Notes under the pieces: generated by a model
The model's input: only the letters and a program-made list of their open reading frames with translations
The model's database searches: none
What the model was told of the DNA's origin: nothing
Position numbers and translations under genes: made by a program
Shown here: positions 41,381 through 50,848 of the stretch, one piece after another
Layout of the letters: every line of letters starts with the position of its first letter
Numbering within the stretch: position 1 is the stretch's first letter
NCBI GenBank assembly: GCA_030849085.1
Contig: JASAOM010001010.1
Coordinates: 1 to 64,000 of the forward strand
Reading direction: 5' to 3'
DNA from: Borovskyia barvae
Taxonomy: Eukaryota; Euglenozoa; Kinetoplastea; Trypanosomatida; Trypanosomatidae
Length of the DNA stretch: 64,000 nucleotides

Positions 41381-42532
41381 TTACGGAACTGCCGCCGTGA
41401 CCGCCACAGCTGGATTGGCTGCATCCGTTCCCATCGTTGCCGCCGCAGCAATGGCCTCTTTCATGCTCTCCGCAGCCGAAGTTAGAAGTGCAACAGCGGC
41501 CTCCCCGTACTCCTCCATCAAGCGCATACGATGGGTTTCTTCATCCTGCACCGCCGCGAAGACTTCGAACTGCAGCGCGTAATCGACCGCATCGTGCATG
41601 TACTCGGGAATGTGCCCGTAGGTGACGCGCAAGTGTCCGTTGACGGTATCGCGGCGGAGGTATCCGTCGTTGAGACACTGCGACTGCACCACAAAGGCGA
41701 GCAGCAGCCGCCGGTAGCAAATATCCTCCTCGCACTCCGTCTCACCGCGGATGGCGCAGACGCGCTGCCACAGCGGCACCGCCTCACGGCTGTCCAACGG
41801 TACCACCTCCGTCTGCTGCAGGGCGTACGCCGCGGCAGCCTCAAGCTTCAGCTGCGCAATGTGAGGCAGAAGCTCAGGGCAATGACCCGTTGCACGCAGA
41901 AAAAGACACTGCTCCATCACCCACAACTGCTCTCGCAATTCGGCAAGGAAAAGAGCGTGGCTGTGGCGGTACTCATCTTCGAGCATGCGACGGGCCTGCT
42001 GTTCTCCCCACACTAGCTCGTCGGTAGGACCGTGTATCTCGTTGTAGTACACTCGCGCCACGCGCACAAAAGCGGCTGCCTCCAGCTGCAGCAGGTCCGC
42101 ATACTCTGCCGCCTCTTGCTCCTTCAGAAGATCGATCACGGCCTCCACGGTTTCCGCCGGCTTGGGAGTCGGCGCCCGCATACGTCTCAGCGCCAGCTGG
42201 CGGAGTTCGTAATTCAAGCCATGGAGGCCGATGCGCCGTGGACCGTGGGAGCATGTAGATGGCGGGCAGCACTCCTCGTCATTAACAGCGCTGGTGTAAG
42301 AGGAGAGGTTTTGGGGAGCCGCACTGCAGTACTGTTGCAACCACGACGGTGGCGAGCGCTTGCTGCGAGAAGTATATTGGGCATGCGATGCCTTGTACTG
42401 ATGGCGAGCGTCCACATACTGTTGCAGGTAGGCCTTCTGCATCACCTCAGCCAAGTCGGCCGCACGTGATGCATATCCCTCCTCGGCAGGGATCGCGGTG
42501 ACGGCGACCTCGGGCGTTACTGCGACAGACAT
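41381..42532 (-). CDS. Helical protein of unknown function (383 aa)
   Basis: Not recognised. Strongly helical, acidic and aromatic: helices around 128-165 (EAVIDLLKEQEAAEYADLLQ), 172-213 (DEL to EQCLFLRA), 263-290 and 330-362. Several share a pattern of EE/DE followed by Y/F and a Leu/Ala stretch (EAAEYADLLQLEAA, LEDEYRHSHALFLAEL, MEEYGEAAVALL), which suggests divergent internal repeats. N- and C-termini are low in complexity (VAVTPEVAVTAIP at the start, PAVAVTAAVP at the end). A Cys-rich stretch DEECCPPSTC is at 85-94. The start is well supported by an acceptor AG at 42565-42566 and no earlier ATG. Composition resembles the 1015-aa protein at 13120-16167, but I cannot show homology. Confidence 0.83.
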   Translation of the reverse strand: MSVAVTPEVAVTAIPAEEGYASRAADLAEVMQKAYLQQYVDARHQYKASHAQYTSRSKRSPPSWLQQYCSAAPQNLSSYTSAVNDEECCPPSTCSHGPRRIGLHGLNYELRQLALRRMRAPTPKPAETVEAVIDLLKEQEAAEYADLLQLEAAAFVRVARVYYNEIHGPTDELVWGEQQARRMLEDEYRHSHALFLAELREQLWVMEQCLFLRATGHCPELLPHIAQLKLEAAAAYALQQTEVVPLDSREAVPLWQRVCAIRGETECEEDICYRRLLLAFVVQSQCLNDGYLRRDTVNGHLRVTYGHIPEYMHDAVDYALQFEVFAAVQDEETHRMRLMEEYGEAAVALLTSAAESMKEAIAAAATMGTDAANPAVAVTAAVP

Positions 42533-42564
42533 TATTCAGGGATTGTTTGACTTCCCCCTCCCCC

Positions 42565-42660
42565 CTATTGCCGTAAGTGTCGTCCGGTCACAGCGAAAAG
42601 AAAAGAGCACAAAGACAAAGAGAGAGAGAGAGAGAGAAAGAGGGAAGAGGACGAGGTTTC
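42565..42660 (-). promoter_or_regulatory. Candidate trans-splice acceptor, 383-aa gene
   Basis: The minus strand has a long C/T tract including a (CT)n run (42590-42660). The first AG close to the start is at 42565-42566 (CGGCAATAG). The next ATG is at 42532, giving a 32-nt 5' UTR. Confidence 0.6.
42619..42637. repeat. AG microsatellite
   Basis: 19-bp AG repeat within a larger purine block; it forms part of the pyrimidine tract of the 383-aa gene on the coding strand. Confidence 0.85.
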
Positions 42661-43784
42661 TAAAGTCCAAGGGAGAGAGAAGGAAAGGGGAGGAGAGAGA
42701 AGGAAAAGCGAAAGCAGTTGAAGACGGAGACGGCGATAGGATCAGCGAGCAAACCTCCTGGCCGGAGAGAGGGGACTATGAACGTAGGAGAGAAAGCACT
42801 AAAACATCTTTAGGACTAAGAACGGAAAGGGGGGGTAGAAGAAGGCAACTCAGTCAGCTCAGCTGCGGCTGCTTCACCCCTCCATCTCTTCTCCTCGAAA
42901 CCCCGACAAACCGGTCGTGTCACCTCGTCGGTCAAGCAACAATGCCCCCATCCCCCCACCCAAATTGGTTTTCCGTTTGTTCGGCAGCTCACTGCCGATT
43001 CTGCATACCGGCTGCGCCAACAGTGCAAGCAAATAGTCTTCCGTGCGAAGTCCGGGGAAGAAGAGAATCGTCGCACGCAAGAAATGAGAAGAAGCCACCT
43101 TTTTGCTCCTTTGATGAGGAGCTCTTTCTCACTCTCTCCTGCTCCTTACCCGCCTTCACTGTGACTTTTTTCCTCCCTAACCCCAACCCCCAGACGACGT
43201 TCCACCACCTTTCTAGGAATACGACCGTACCTTCTCATCGCGAGAATAGCGCATCTCCCTCCCGCCATGACAAAGAGGAAGGGGGTCCCACTGCCGGAAG
43301 AAAGACAGAACGAGGAACTAGCGCCAAGTCAGAGCGAAGCGCTACCGCACTCACGCCCTTCCCTCAATCATTACGATTGACATGTTCTCCTCCCCCCCCC
43401 TCCCCCTCCACGGCCCCCCTTTCCCTGTATTCCTGGACCCTTCTCCTCCCCCCCCCCTTCCCCCCTCCTCGGAGCTCGCCATGTACAGTACGTGGAATTC
43501 CACGTTGGTCGAGGGAAGGGGGGAAGCAAAAAAGCGAGAGAGAGAGAGAGAGGGAGAGGGAGAGAGATGGCAGAAAGGAGAGGAGCCATTCTGTTGTGCT
43601 CCTCGTAGCTCTCGAAAGTCAAAAAAAAAGAAGGCTAAGAAAAAGCGTGCATGGGGAACTCGGGGAAAATCAACGGCTTCATACTCGCAAAGACCGGGGA
43701 TTCTGGGAAGCGCTACGCTCTCCTTCCTCCCTCCCTCCCCTCATATGTTCTCTTTCCCCATTTCCCACCGGCGTCACACAGAAA

Positions 43785-45374
43785 TCAGGAGCGGCTCACG
43801 TGAGGGGGGCTTGGAGAAGGCCTGTGGGACGATGTCGCATCCAACACGGCAGACGGTGCTGCGGTACTTGTGAGAGACTCACTTGATGTTGGTGGTTTCA
43901 CCTCGAGGTCATACCTACACGCCTCTAACGAGGCGGAAGGGATGTCCATAGTGAAGAGCAGCTCTCGCACACGATACAGTATACCCTGCATGCTATACTC
44001 CAAGTCATCCAGATGCTCACGTCCCAGAAGAAGGTTTATGAGATGTAGTATGTACGGGTACCACAGTCGCTGGAAAGCCATCACAAAAGATACGTAGACA
44101 GTTTTTTCGGTGCTATACATCGCATCGAGCAAAGGCACGTCGCGCAGCATTTCCTCTGCCACCTCCGTTACAAGAAGCCGCACCTCTTCCACACACACCG
44201 CCTCCACACCGGGAAGCAGACACTTGCGAATGGTGTTGAAGGCGGAAAGAATGCCGTTTAGCGCGTACGCCAGTGGAAGCCACTGCGCCAGTTGCGCTGC
44301 CGGGGTATCACCGACGGCCGGAGAGGTTTGCATGAGATTCGATGTGGTGAGGGATACGTTATTACGGCAGTACGCAGGGACCCTCCACGAGGAGGTCTGC
44401 ATAGCCGTACGATAGCTCAGGCGAGCTTGCCGCATCCCCTCCGTGAAGAGGGAACCCACCTTTTGGACAAGCACACTACTCAACATCCCAAGTACATCGA
44501 TGTGCGCGCGTGCGCTCGTGCTAGCGCAGCTACAGCACTGCTGCACGACCAGCGCCAACTCCGCGCCGTTATGCAAGTGCTGGAGGGCCGTCCGCATGAG
44601 CTGTACGAACAGAGACGCCTGCTCCTGACACCATACGCTCAGCTCCTCCGTCAGCTCACGTTGATGCACTTCGTTGCTGGAAGGAAAGCATGCTTGGTAT
44701 TGCAGGGTCACCTCACATACGTGTACCTTGTACACCGTGACGCTCTTGAGAATGCGGGAGTAAGGCACCATGCTCGCCTCTGTCTCGTGAAAGAGCTGGC
44801 GAATATAGAAGGCACGACTGCGCAGAAAAAGAGTGCGAAGCGACTCGGCAGAGCCGCCAAGACGGCGGAGAAGCGATATGGTCTTGTAGGCCATGTCTAC
44901 GGTGAGCGCCCCAGACAGCAGCGGTATCACGTGCGTTTCAACCGCCCGCTTCATAGCACCCACAACCTCTTTCTGCAGTCGTTGAAAGACGTCCACGTCA
45001 TTCATGTTCTGGCACAGCATGAGGACGTGCTCGAAAACAAGCAACGCCTCGTGGAACATCTTCTGCTGCACGCAGTCCTCCACCACCCTCGGTGCGTCCA
45101 TCAGCGCCACTATCTGTTGGTAGCTCAGGACGGCGCCATGAAGCTTCGCATTTTCCTGCCGCCACGATTGGCCTGCGTGTTGCAGGAGTTGGGAAGAGGA
45201 GTGCAGTGTTTGCAGCGACGCCGTCAGATCCGTGGCAACGGACCTTGCGCAATCGGCAAGGGTAGCTGCGGCTGCGTTGGCAATCTGTGCATGAGAAAGA
45301 AGCTCGTAGTGCTCCACAGCACAATCAACGATGGCTTTCTGAACACGAGCCTCCTCAGAGGATACAGCGGACAT
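43785..45374 (-). CDS. COG8: Conserved oligomeric Golgi complex subunit 8
   Basis: 529 aa. COG8 (Dor1 family) is part of lobe B of the COG tether, which captures retrograde vesicles at the Golgi. The family signature is visible near residues 85-120: a run ending IVALMDAPRVVEDCVQQKMF and continuing HEALLVFEHVLMLC. It matches the LLEIPxLMDxCVRxGxYxEALEL block, and is followed by QKEVVGAMKRAVETHVIPLL. Next comes LRTLFLRSRAFYIRQLF, equivalent to the second conserved COG8 block. The rest is alpha-helical without membrane segments. The frame is open upstream to a TTG at 45434; I take the ATG at 45374 (MSAVSSEEARV). A T/C tract lies directly upstream, with an AG only 2 nt from the ATG, so the true acceptor may be further out. 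The C-terminus is Ser/Thr/Pro-rich. Confidence 0.88.
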   Translation of the reverse strand: MSAVSSEEARVQKAIVDCAVEHYELLSHAQIANAAAATLADCARSVATDLTASLQTLHSSSQLLQHAGQSWRQENAKLHGAVLSYQQIVALMDAPRVVEDCVQQKMFHEALLVFEHVLMLCQNMNDVDVFQRLQKEVVGAMKRAVETHVIPLLSGALTVDMAYKTISLLRRLGGSAESLRTLFLRSRAFYIRQLFHETEASMVPYSRILKSVTVYKVHVCEVTLQYQACFPSSNEVHQRELTEELSVWCQEQASLFVQLMRTALQHLHNGAELALVVQQCCSCASTSARAHIDVLGMLSSVLVQKVGSLFTEGMRQARLSYRTAMQTSSWRVPAYCRNNVSLTTSNLMQTSPAVGDTPAAQLAQWLPLAYALNGILSAFNTIRKCLLPGVEAVCVEEVRLLVTEVAEEMLRDVPLLDAMYSTEKTVYVSFVMAFQRLWYPYILHLINLLLGREHLDDLEYSMQGILYRVRELLFTMDIPSASLEACRYDLEVKPPTSSESLTSTAAPSAVLDATSSHRPSPSPPHVSRS

Positions 45375-47537
45375 GCCTCGATGATGAGCCAGAAGGAGAA
45401 GGAAAGGGGAAAAAGGGAGGAAAAGATTTCTCAATGATGAGCAGGCCGTAAAGAGTATCGCCAGGTTCTAGACCATACCACCATGACCATTGTGAGCGAG
45501 CGTGGTGTGCGTGTGTGTGTATGTGGGTTTTGGGTGTGACTGCCGATCTCATCAGACGTATCCATTAAAAAAAGGTGGGCGGACCGGCAACAAAGAATAA
45601 AGAGCGCTTTTCCCACTCCACACCCCCTGCAAAAAAGAGGAGCCACAAAGAAAAAGGCGGATACGGAGGGAATAAAGGGGGGAACGAAGCTCCAAAGGGA
45701 AAAAATGTTGCTTGTCTGTGCACATGAGGTAGCACAGATCTTTCCCTGCCTCGCGCCGCAATGGCGAAGTAAAAAAAAGGGAGGAGAGGGGCTGAGGGGA
45801 TTCTGATGCGTCAGACGCCCCGTCCCCCTTCCCCGTTCCTTGGCATACGCGAACTACACGTTAGTGGATAGATGCGCTGGAGCTCCATGGAACGAAGGGA
45901 AAGGAAGAGAGAAATACATACTAAGAGAGTGGGAGCAGGGGAAGACAACGCGTGGACGGAGAGTCCATCTATGCCTCACTCCTTTCCCACGCCGAATGCT
46001 CACCTACAGGAATCACCACGAGGTAGAGACACTAAAACGATGTTTGTGTTGTTCGTTGTTACTTTTAAGGGAACAGCCAATCTGGAATGGGCGCATTACG
46101 GGTGCAGGGTGCCTTGGCGGAGTATGCTTGTGATGGGTGAAAGAGGAAATGGGGGAGGAAGGGCGAGAGGCCCAGCAACACGTTCACCAGCTCGTCTACT
46201 ACAGGCGAGTATGTTTTTTTCTCAAGGAAGCCCGTTAGACTGTCGTGTCGAGTTCCCTCCCGCCCTAGCCTTCCCTCTCCAGTTACACGCACACATCGAT
46301 CACCGGCACCCCGTCCTCTATTGTCCCTCACTCCTTCAACAGCACCGGTCCTTCTCCTCCCTCTATCTCCTATCATCTTCAGATCGCGATTTCTTTCCGC
46401 GCGTCCTTCCTCTTCTGCCACTTCCCCTCTCCCCAGTCAAGGACTCCAACACCGTATGACGAATAAAATGCGTGCCATGAAATTCCCATTCTACAGCGTG
46501 GGAGCTCCCATGAGCGGAGAGACAACCGTGCAAGAGAAACAGAACGTGCAAGACGCCGAGTTCTGCACGCCTCTCCAGCGCTTCGTATGCCCTCATTTTC
46601 AAGATTCACATCACCACCGCACCCAACTCGCTGGAACTCGGACATAAAGGTAGAGTCCACGATGGAGGGCTAGTGCTTTAACGATGCGAAGAAACAACAG
46701 AGGAGAGAGGGAAGGCCTCCACCCGACGTCTGAAAAAACGAAAACGAGCATCAAGTGGAATAGGGAATATAAATGAGAGAGGGATCACCACTTTTCCCTC
46801 CAGGTGATTGTGCGAGAAGGGATTCAAGGGTGCAGCAGCACCCCTTCCCCCCCCCCACCCCACCCCCTAAAGAGAAGGAAGAAGAGACCGAGGGCAGGAG
46901 GCGGGCATGTAACAGAGCGGAGTAGCGTTTCAGGTGCGGTGTCGAGTGGACAAAGGGAGAGAGGGGGGTGGGGGGGCTCCCGAGACATTTCCAATATTTC
47001 AGAAATTCTCCCGCTCCGCCCTTCACCCCCCCTCCACGCACCCCAAAAATAAGAAATGGTCGTCAGATGAGTGAACGAGAAAATGGATAAAAAAGGGGGA
47101 ATAAAGAAGATGAGAAAGAGAAAAAAAAGAGAGGAGGGAAGGTGAAAAGAAACCTGGGAAAATTTTTTCAACGAAGGGAGAAGAAAGGAGGACCACCATC
47201 AGTGAAAAGGTAAGAGAGAAGACAACAGGAAGACCACACGAAGACTGCACGAGAGTCCTGCTCTGCTTTTTTGTTTTGCAAAATCACCAAAGTAGAGGAG
47301 AAAAGCGCAAAGCTTGAAAAGATAAAAATAAGCGCGACATCGATGAATACAAGTAGAAAATCGAAATCCTTTGACTTTGTACCAGCGCACCGGTAAAAGA
47401 GCAGAAGAGGAGGGAGGGAGGGGGGAGGGGGATGAAGGAAGGCACACGGCAGCGCGAAGAGGTTGAAGGACAAGTGCTATCCTATGTAATATTAATCCCC
47501 CATAACATGTTCGTATTTGTTTTTGATACTTATCGAT

Positions 47538-47563
47538 GTATATATATATATATATATATATAT
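47538..47563. repeat. TA microsatellite
   Basis: 26-bp uninterrupted TA repeat. Confidence 0.95.
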
Positions 47564-47608
47564 TGCGTGCCATTTAAAACCCACTGCCTCGAAAAAAAGG
47601 TGCTTGAT

Positions 47609-47626
47609 GTGTGTGTGTGTGTGTGT
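47609..47626. repeat. GT microsatellite
   Basis: 18-bp GT repeat, about 45 bp from the TA repeat. Confidence 0.9.
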
Positions 47627-48433
47627 TCATGGGGGCACGGCAGCTTTTGCGGCACTTGGAAATAAATAAAAAAGCAAGAAGAAAGCAAAAAGATGTGCTC
47701 CTGCACAGAGAGAGTTTGGGGAGTTGGGCCACTGTCGCGTCGTCTGCAGTCGATCCACGACAGAGAAGATGCTAACACGCAGGCACACACATACGGACTC
47801 ATGGGTCAAACCACGAGACACGAACATAATAATAAAAGAGCGAAGAAAGCTAAAAGGAAAACTGGAATGGAGCAAACCATCATAGCGAATTCAGATTTTT
47901 AAAATGTGTTGGTGAATGGGCTCGAACAACAGCACACTAGCATCCCAATCGAAAGATTCGCTATATATCTACCGCGATACTAAAGTACGGGGAGAAAGTG
48001 AAATCTGCGCAAAAACGGAGGGAAGAGAGGGTATGAGCCCCTTTTGCATGCTAGTCGATACGCGCTCGCGCCAAGGTGAAGGACAAAAATTTATGTATAC
48101 AAGGGCAAGTCCTTCCACGATGGACATTCCACAGGCTTTGGGACGAGAGCGAAGAGGCGGACAGAGAGGTCGAGGAAAGAATGCACCGATGCCGGTCTAT
48201 TCTCAGCCACTCTTCATGCACCGCAGTGGCTTTGCGGGGTGGACCAGTTTCCTTCTACTCTTTGTCATCGTCACTCACCATCACCACCCTTTTTTACTCT
48301 GCTCATCGCGAGCTTTTCGTGCGTCCTCCAGCATTTCATAGCAATATCCTCAAAAGCTCTTTCACAGATCTTCCTCCTCCCTCATCCCCCCCCCTCTCTT
48401 CTTACGGGCACCGGGCAGTGCGTCGCCAATCCT

Positions 48434-49792
48434 CTAAACAACACCGAGGGCCATCATGGCGTCCGCAATCTTCACGAAGCCTGCGATGTTGGCACCGTCC
48501 ACGTAGTTGACCTTTCCGTCCTTCTCCCCATAGCGGACGCAGGCTTCATGAATGTTGGTCATAATATCGCTCAGACGCCTCTCCACCTCATCGGCGGACC
48601 ACGCCAAACGAGCGGCGTTCTGCGACATCTCCAACCCTGAGATGGCCACGCCCCCGGCGTTGGAAGCCTTGCCAGGAGCGAACATCACCCCCGCCGCCTG
48701 AAGTACAAGGGTGGCCTCCTCCGTTGTAGGCATGTTCGCGCCCTCCGCAACCAGCTTCACTCCGTTCTTCACCATTGCCCTCGCATCTTCCGCGTCGATC
48801 TCGTTCTGAGTCGCACAAGGGAGCGCGATATCAGCCTTCACCGACCACGGTCGCTTGCCTGGCACATACTCGACGCCAACCTCCTTCGCGTACTCCTCCA
48901 GCGTACCACGTCGGATGTTCTTCAGCTCCATCAGCTTCGACCACTTCTTCTCATCGAAGCCATTTTTGTCGTAGATGTAACCTTTGGAGTCGGACGCAGT
49001 GACCACTTTTGCGCCAAGGGCCATGGACTTGTGGATCGCGTACTGAGCCACGTTGCCTGCACCTGAAACAAGAACTGTCTTGCCCTTCAAGGTGTCGTGC
49101 ACGCGCTCCAGCATGCGCTGCGTAAAGTACACAAGGCCGTAGCCGGTCGCTTCTGGCCGGATCAGACTTCCTTGGTAGGCGACACCTTTGCCCGTGAAGG
49201 TGCACTCATTGGTGTTCGTGAGCTTCCAGTACATGCCGTTCATGTAGCCCACCTCCCGAGCCCCCACACCGATGTCGCCGGCCGGCACATCCGTGTTGGC
49301 CCCGATGTGCCGGTACAGCTCCGCCACGAGAGATTGGCAGAAACGCATCACCTCTCCATCGCTCTTGCCCTTCGGGTCGAAGTCAGAGCCGCCCTTGCCG
49401 CCTCCCATCGGCAACGTCGTTAGCGAGTTCTTGAATGTCTGCTCGAAGCCGAGGAACTTGAGAATGGAGAGGTTCACAGACGGGTGGAAGCGCATACCCC
49501 CCTTGTAGGGGCCGATGGAGGAGTTGAACTGAACGCGGAAGGCACGGTTGACGCGAGTGTGGCCCTGGTCGTCCACCCACGGGACACGGAACTGAATGCT
49601 GCGCTCCGGTTCCACAATGCGCTCCAGGAGGCCGTCTTGGGCGTACTTCGGATTCTTCTGCAGGAAGGGCCACAGAGACGTCATCACCTCACGGACTGCC
49701 TGTGTGAACTCCGGCTGATGCGGATCTCGAGCGATGATGCACTTCGCAATGAAGTCATCCACCGATGCATAGGGCAGAGCTCTCGCCGCCAT
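48434..49792 (-). CDS. GDH: NADP-dependent glutamate dehydrogenase
   Basis: 452 aa, the normal length of a small hexameric GDH. It interconverts 2-oxoglutarate plus ammonium and glutamate using NADP(H). Visible: glutamate-binding segment GPYKGGMRFHP (94-104), catalytic-lysine motif PMGGGKGGSDFDPKGKS (128-144), DVPAGDIGVGAREVGYM (168-184), dinucleotide fold VSGAGNVAQYA (242-252), and VVTASDSKG (263-271), whose DS after the second strand matches NADP-specific bacterial GdhA. Close overall likeness to the bacterial/protist GdhA type. There is no N-terminal targeting sequence, so it is probably cytosolic. The ATG at 49792 starts MAARALPYAS. The immediate upstream sequence is unusually TA-rich (49808-49850), and the pyrimidine tract must lie further out. 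Confidence 0.97.
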   Translation of the reverse strand: MAARALPYASVDDFIAKCIIARDPHQPEFTQAVREVMTSLWPFLQKNPKYAQDGLLERIVEPERSIQFRVPWVDDQGHTRVNRAFRVQFNSSIGPYKGGMRFHPSVNLSILKFLGFEQTFKNSLTTLPMGGGKGGSDFDPKGKSDGEVMRFCQSLVAELYRHIGANTDVPAGDIGVGAREVGYMNGMYWKLTNTNECTFTGKGVAYQGSLIRPEATGYGLVYFTQRMLERVHDTLKGKTVLVSGAGNVAQYAIHKSMALGAKVVTASDSKGYIYDKNGFDEKKWSKLMELKNIRRGTLEEYAKEVGVEYVPGKRPWSVKADIALPCATQNEIDAEDARAMVKNGVKLVAEGANMPTTEEATLVLQAAGVMFAPGKASNAGGVAISGLEMSQNAARLAWSADEVERRLSDIMTNIHEACVRYGEKDGKVNYVDGANIAGFVKIADAMMALGVV

Positions 49793-50587
49793 GGTACCTC
49801 GCCGACTATAAGCTATCTATATAGATATAGATATGTGTATATATATGTATGAAGATCGAAGCGAGAACTCAACGAAAATAGTGAAAATCGTAATGAGAAC
49901 TGTGTGAGAACGAGATCATACCGGTGATGGGTCGCGATCGGATGAACAAGGGAGGTATCGGCAAAAAAGGATTTAGAAGGAAGCGGAACATGCAGAGAGG
50001 GAAGAGAAAAGGCATACTCGCGCCGCAGACCCTCCTCTCCATAAGAGGTGACCGAGAGGAGCAAGGGGAAGGATTACAGCATGAGGATGTGGTGGAAAAT
50101 GGATCTTACTCCAGAGCGTCATAGCGCAGGTGAGGAGGAGGCGTGCTGCGGCATTAAAAACAGCAGAATCAGGCACGTTGCAGAGCTCCGCCGCGTCAAC
50201 GCTCACAAATTCCCCATCAACGGTACTGGGAGGGGGGGGGGGCGCACCGCTTGCGAACGCCAGCAGATCCAAGGTGTTTTATGTAAGGGTAAGAGTCAAG
50301 TACACTATGTTGTGATTTGAGGGGCCAGCTTCTCCACGCAGCGTTGGATCGAAGTGGGACCGTAGAGCAGTGAGAACCAAGTCAAGAACAAGTGGCACGG
50401 CCAAGTCAGTAGCCCGGATTAACGTGCTCTGGAAAGCAGAAGAAGGAATATATATATGTATGTATATGCATCTATGTTTATCCTCGCACAACCCTGTTGA
50501 ATGGCGCGTTCTCTACAGAAGAAGTGCCTCGGCCAGCAACAAAAAAAAAGGGTGAGACCATCGGTGGTCGCAGCCACGGTGTCCCAC
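49793..50587 (-). other. Spacer between GDH and the 86-aa gene
   Basis: About 0.8 kb. Contains the TA-rich repeat near GDH, a purine-rich plus-strand block at 49930-50010 that is the likely splicing tract for GDH, poly-G at about 50231-50242 and another TA-rich stretch at 50448-50475. No supported gene. Confidence 0.45.
49808..49850. repeat. Imperfect TA-rich repeat next to the GDH start codon
   Basis: Interrupted TA/GATA sequence beginning 16 bp upstream of the GDH ATG. It includes self-complementary stretches such as CTATATAG. It would lie in the 5' UTR or splice region. Confidence 0.7.
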
Positions 50588-50848
50588 TCACAAGGGCGCC
50601 TCGCCCATGGCATAAACGGAGGAGGTGGTACAGCGCCGGACTTGACCATAGCGATGCGGTACAAGGCGACGAGAACGGCACCGCCACACGAAGGCGCACG
50701 TGCCAAGCAAGATGAGGCTGAGCGTCAGCGACGCGAAGATAATGAGCACATTCCCTTCACTTCGTCGGATTGTACCAACGTACTTCACCGCTGCCGTTGT
50801 GGTCGTATTAGGGACGGCGCTGTAGCTCGGTTGCGCTGGTGAGGACAT
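50588..50848 (-). CDS. Small single-pass membrane protein (86 aa)
   Basis: Not recognised. The N-terminus (1-30) is Ser/Pro/Thr-rich. One strong hydrophobic helix, residues 33-54 (NVLIIFASLTLSLILLGTCA and adjoining residues), is followed by a basic stop-transfer patch WRCRSRRLVPHRY. By the positive-inside rule the C-terminus should be cytosolic. There is no cleavable signal peptide; it looks like a type III or signal-anchor protein. Support that it is a gene: the sense strand, a single clean membrane segment, and a long C/T tract with AG at 50907-50908, after which the first ATG is this one (the frame itself extends 5 codons further to a GTG). It lies between GDH and an OB-fold gene. Short length keeps confidence moderate. 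Confidence 0.6.
   Translation of the reverse strand: MSSPAQPSYSAVPNTTTTAAVKYVGTIRRSEGNVLIIFASLTLSLILLGTCAFVWRCRSRRLVPHRYGQVRRCTTSSVYAMGEAPL

Larger units (their letters stand above)
42533..43784. other. Spacer spanned by an unexplained plus-strand open frame
   Basis: No supported gene. A plus-strand frame without stops runs from 42498 (GTG) to 43886, with its first ATG at 42942. Its predicted product is low in complexity (Arg-Glu runs, Pro/Ser blocks). The stretch includes AG repeats at 42619-42637 and 43533-43566 and a C/T block on the plus strand at 43383-43482. See findings. Confidence 0.4.
45375..48433 (-). other. Longest gene-free stretch (3.1 kb)
   Basis: No supported gene. Holds TA (47538-47563) and GT (47609-47626) microsatellites, a plus-strand pyrimidine block at 46225-46440 ending CCCCAG, and purine-rich plus-strand DNA around 46800-47460. 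Frames on both strands look like low-complexity UTR. An RNA gene or retroposon remnant could be present, but I recognise none. Confidence 0.5.

Noticed and set aside
44292-45437. Plus-strand frame of 381 codons opposite COG8
   Set aside because: A shadow of COG8; the minus-strand product has the family signature.
45872-46459. Plus-strand frame of 195 codons in the large spacer
   Set aside because: Low-complexity, pyrimidine-derived Pro/Ser/Leu content; no neighbouring evidence of plus-strand genes.
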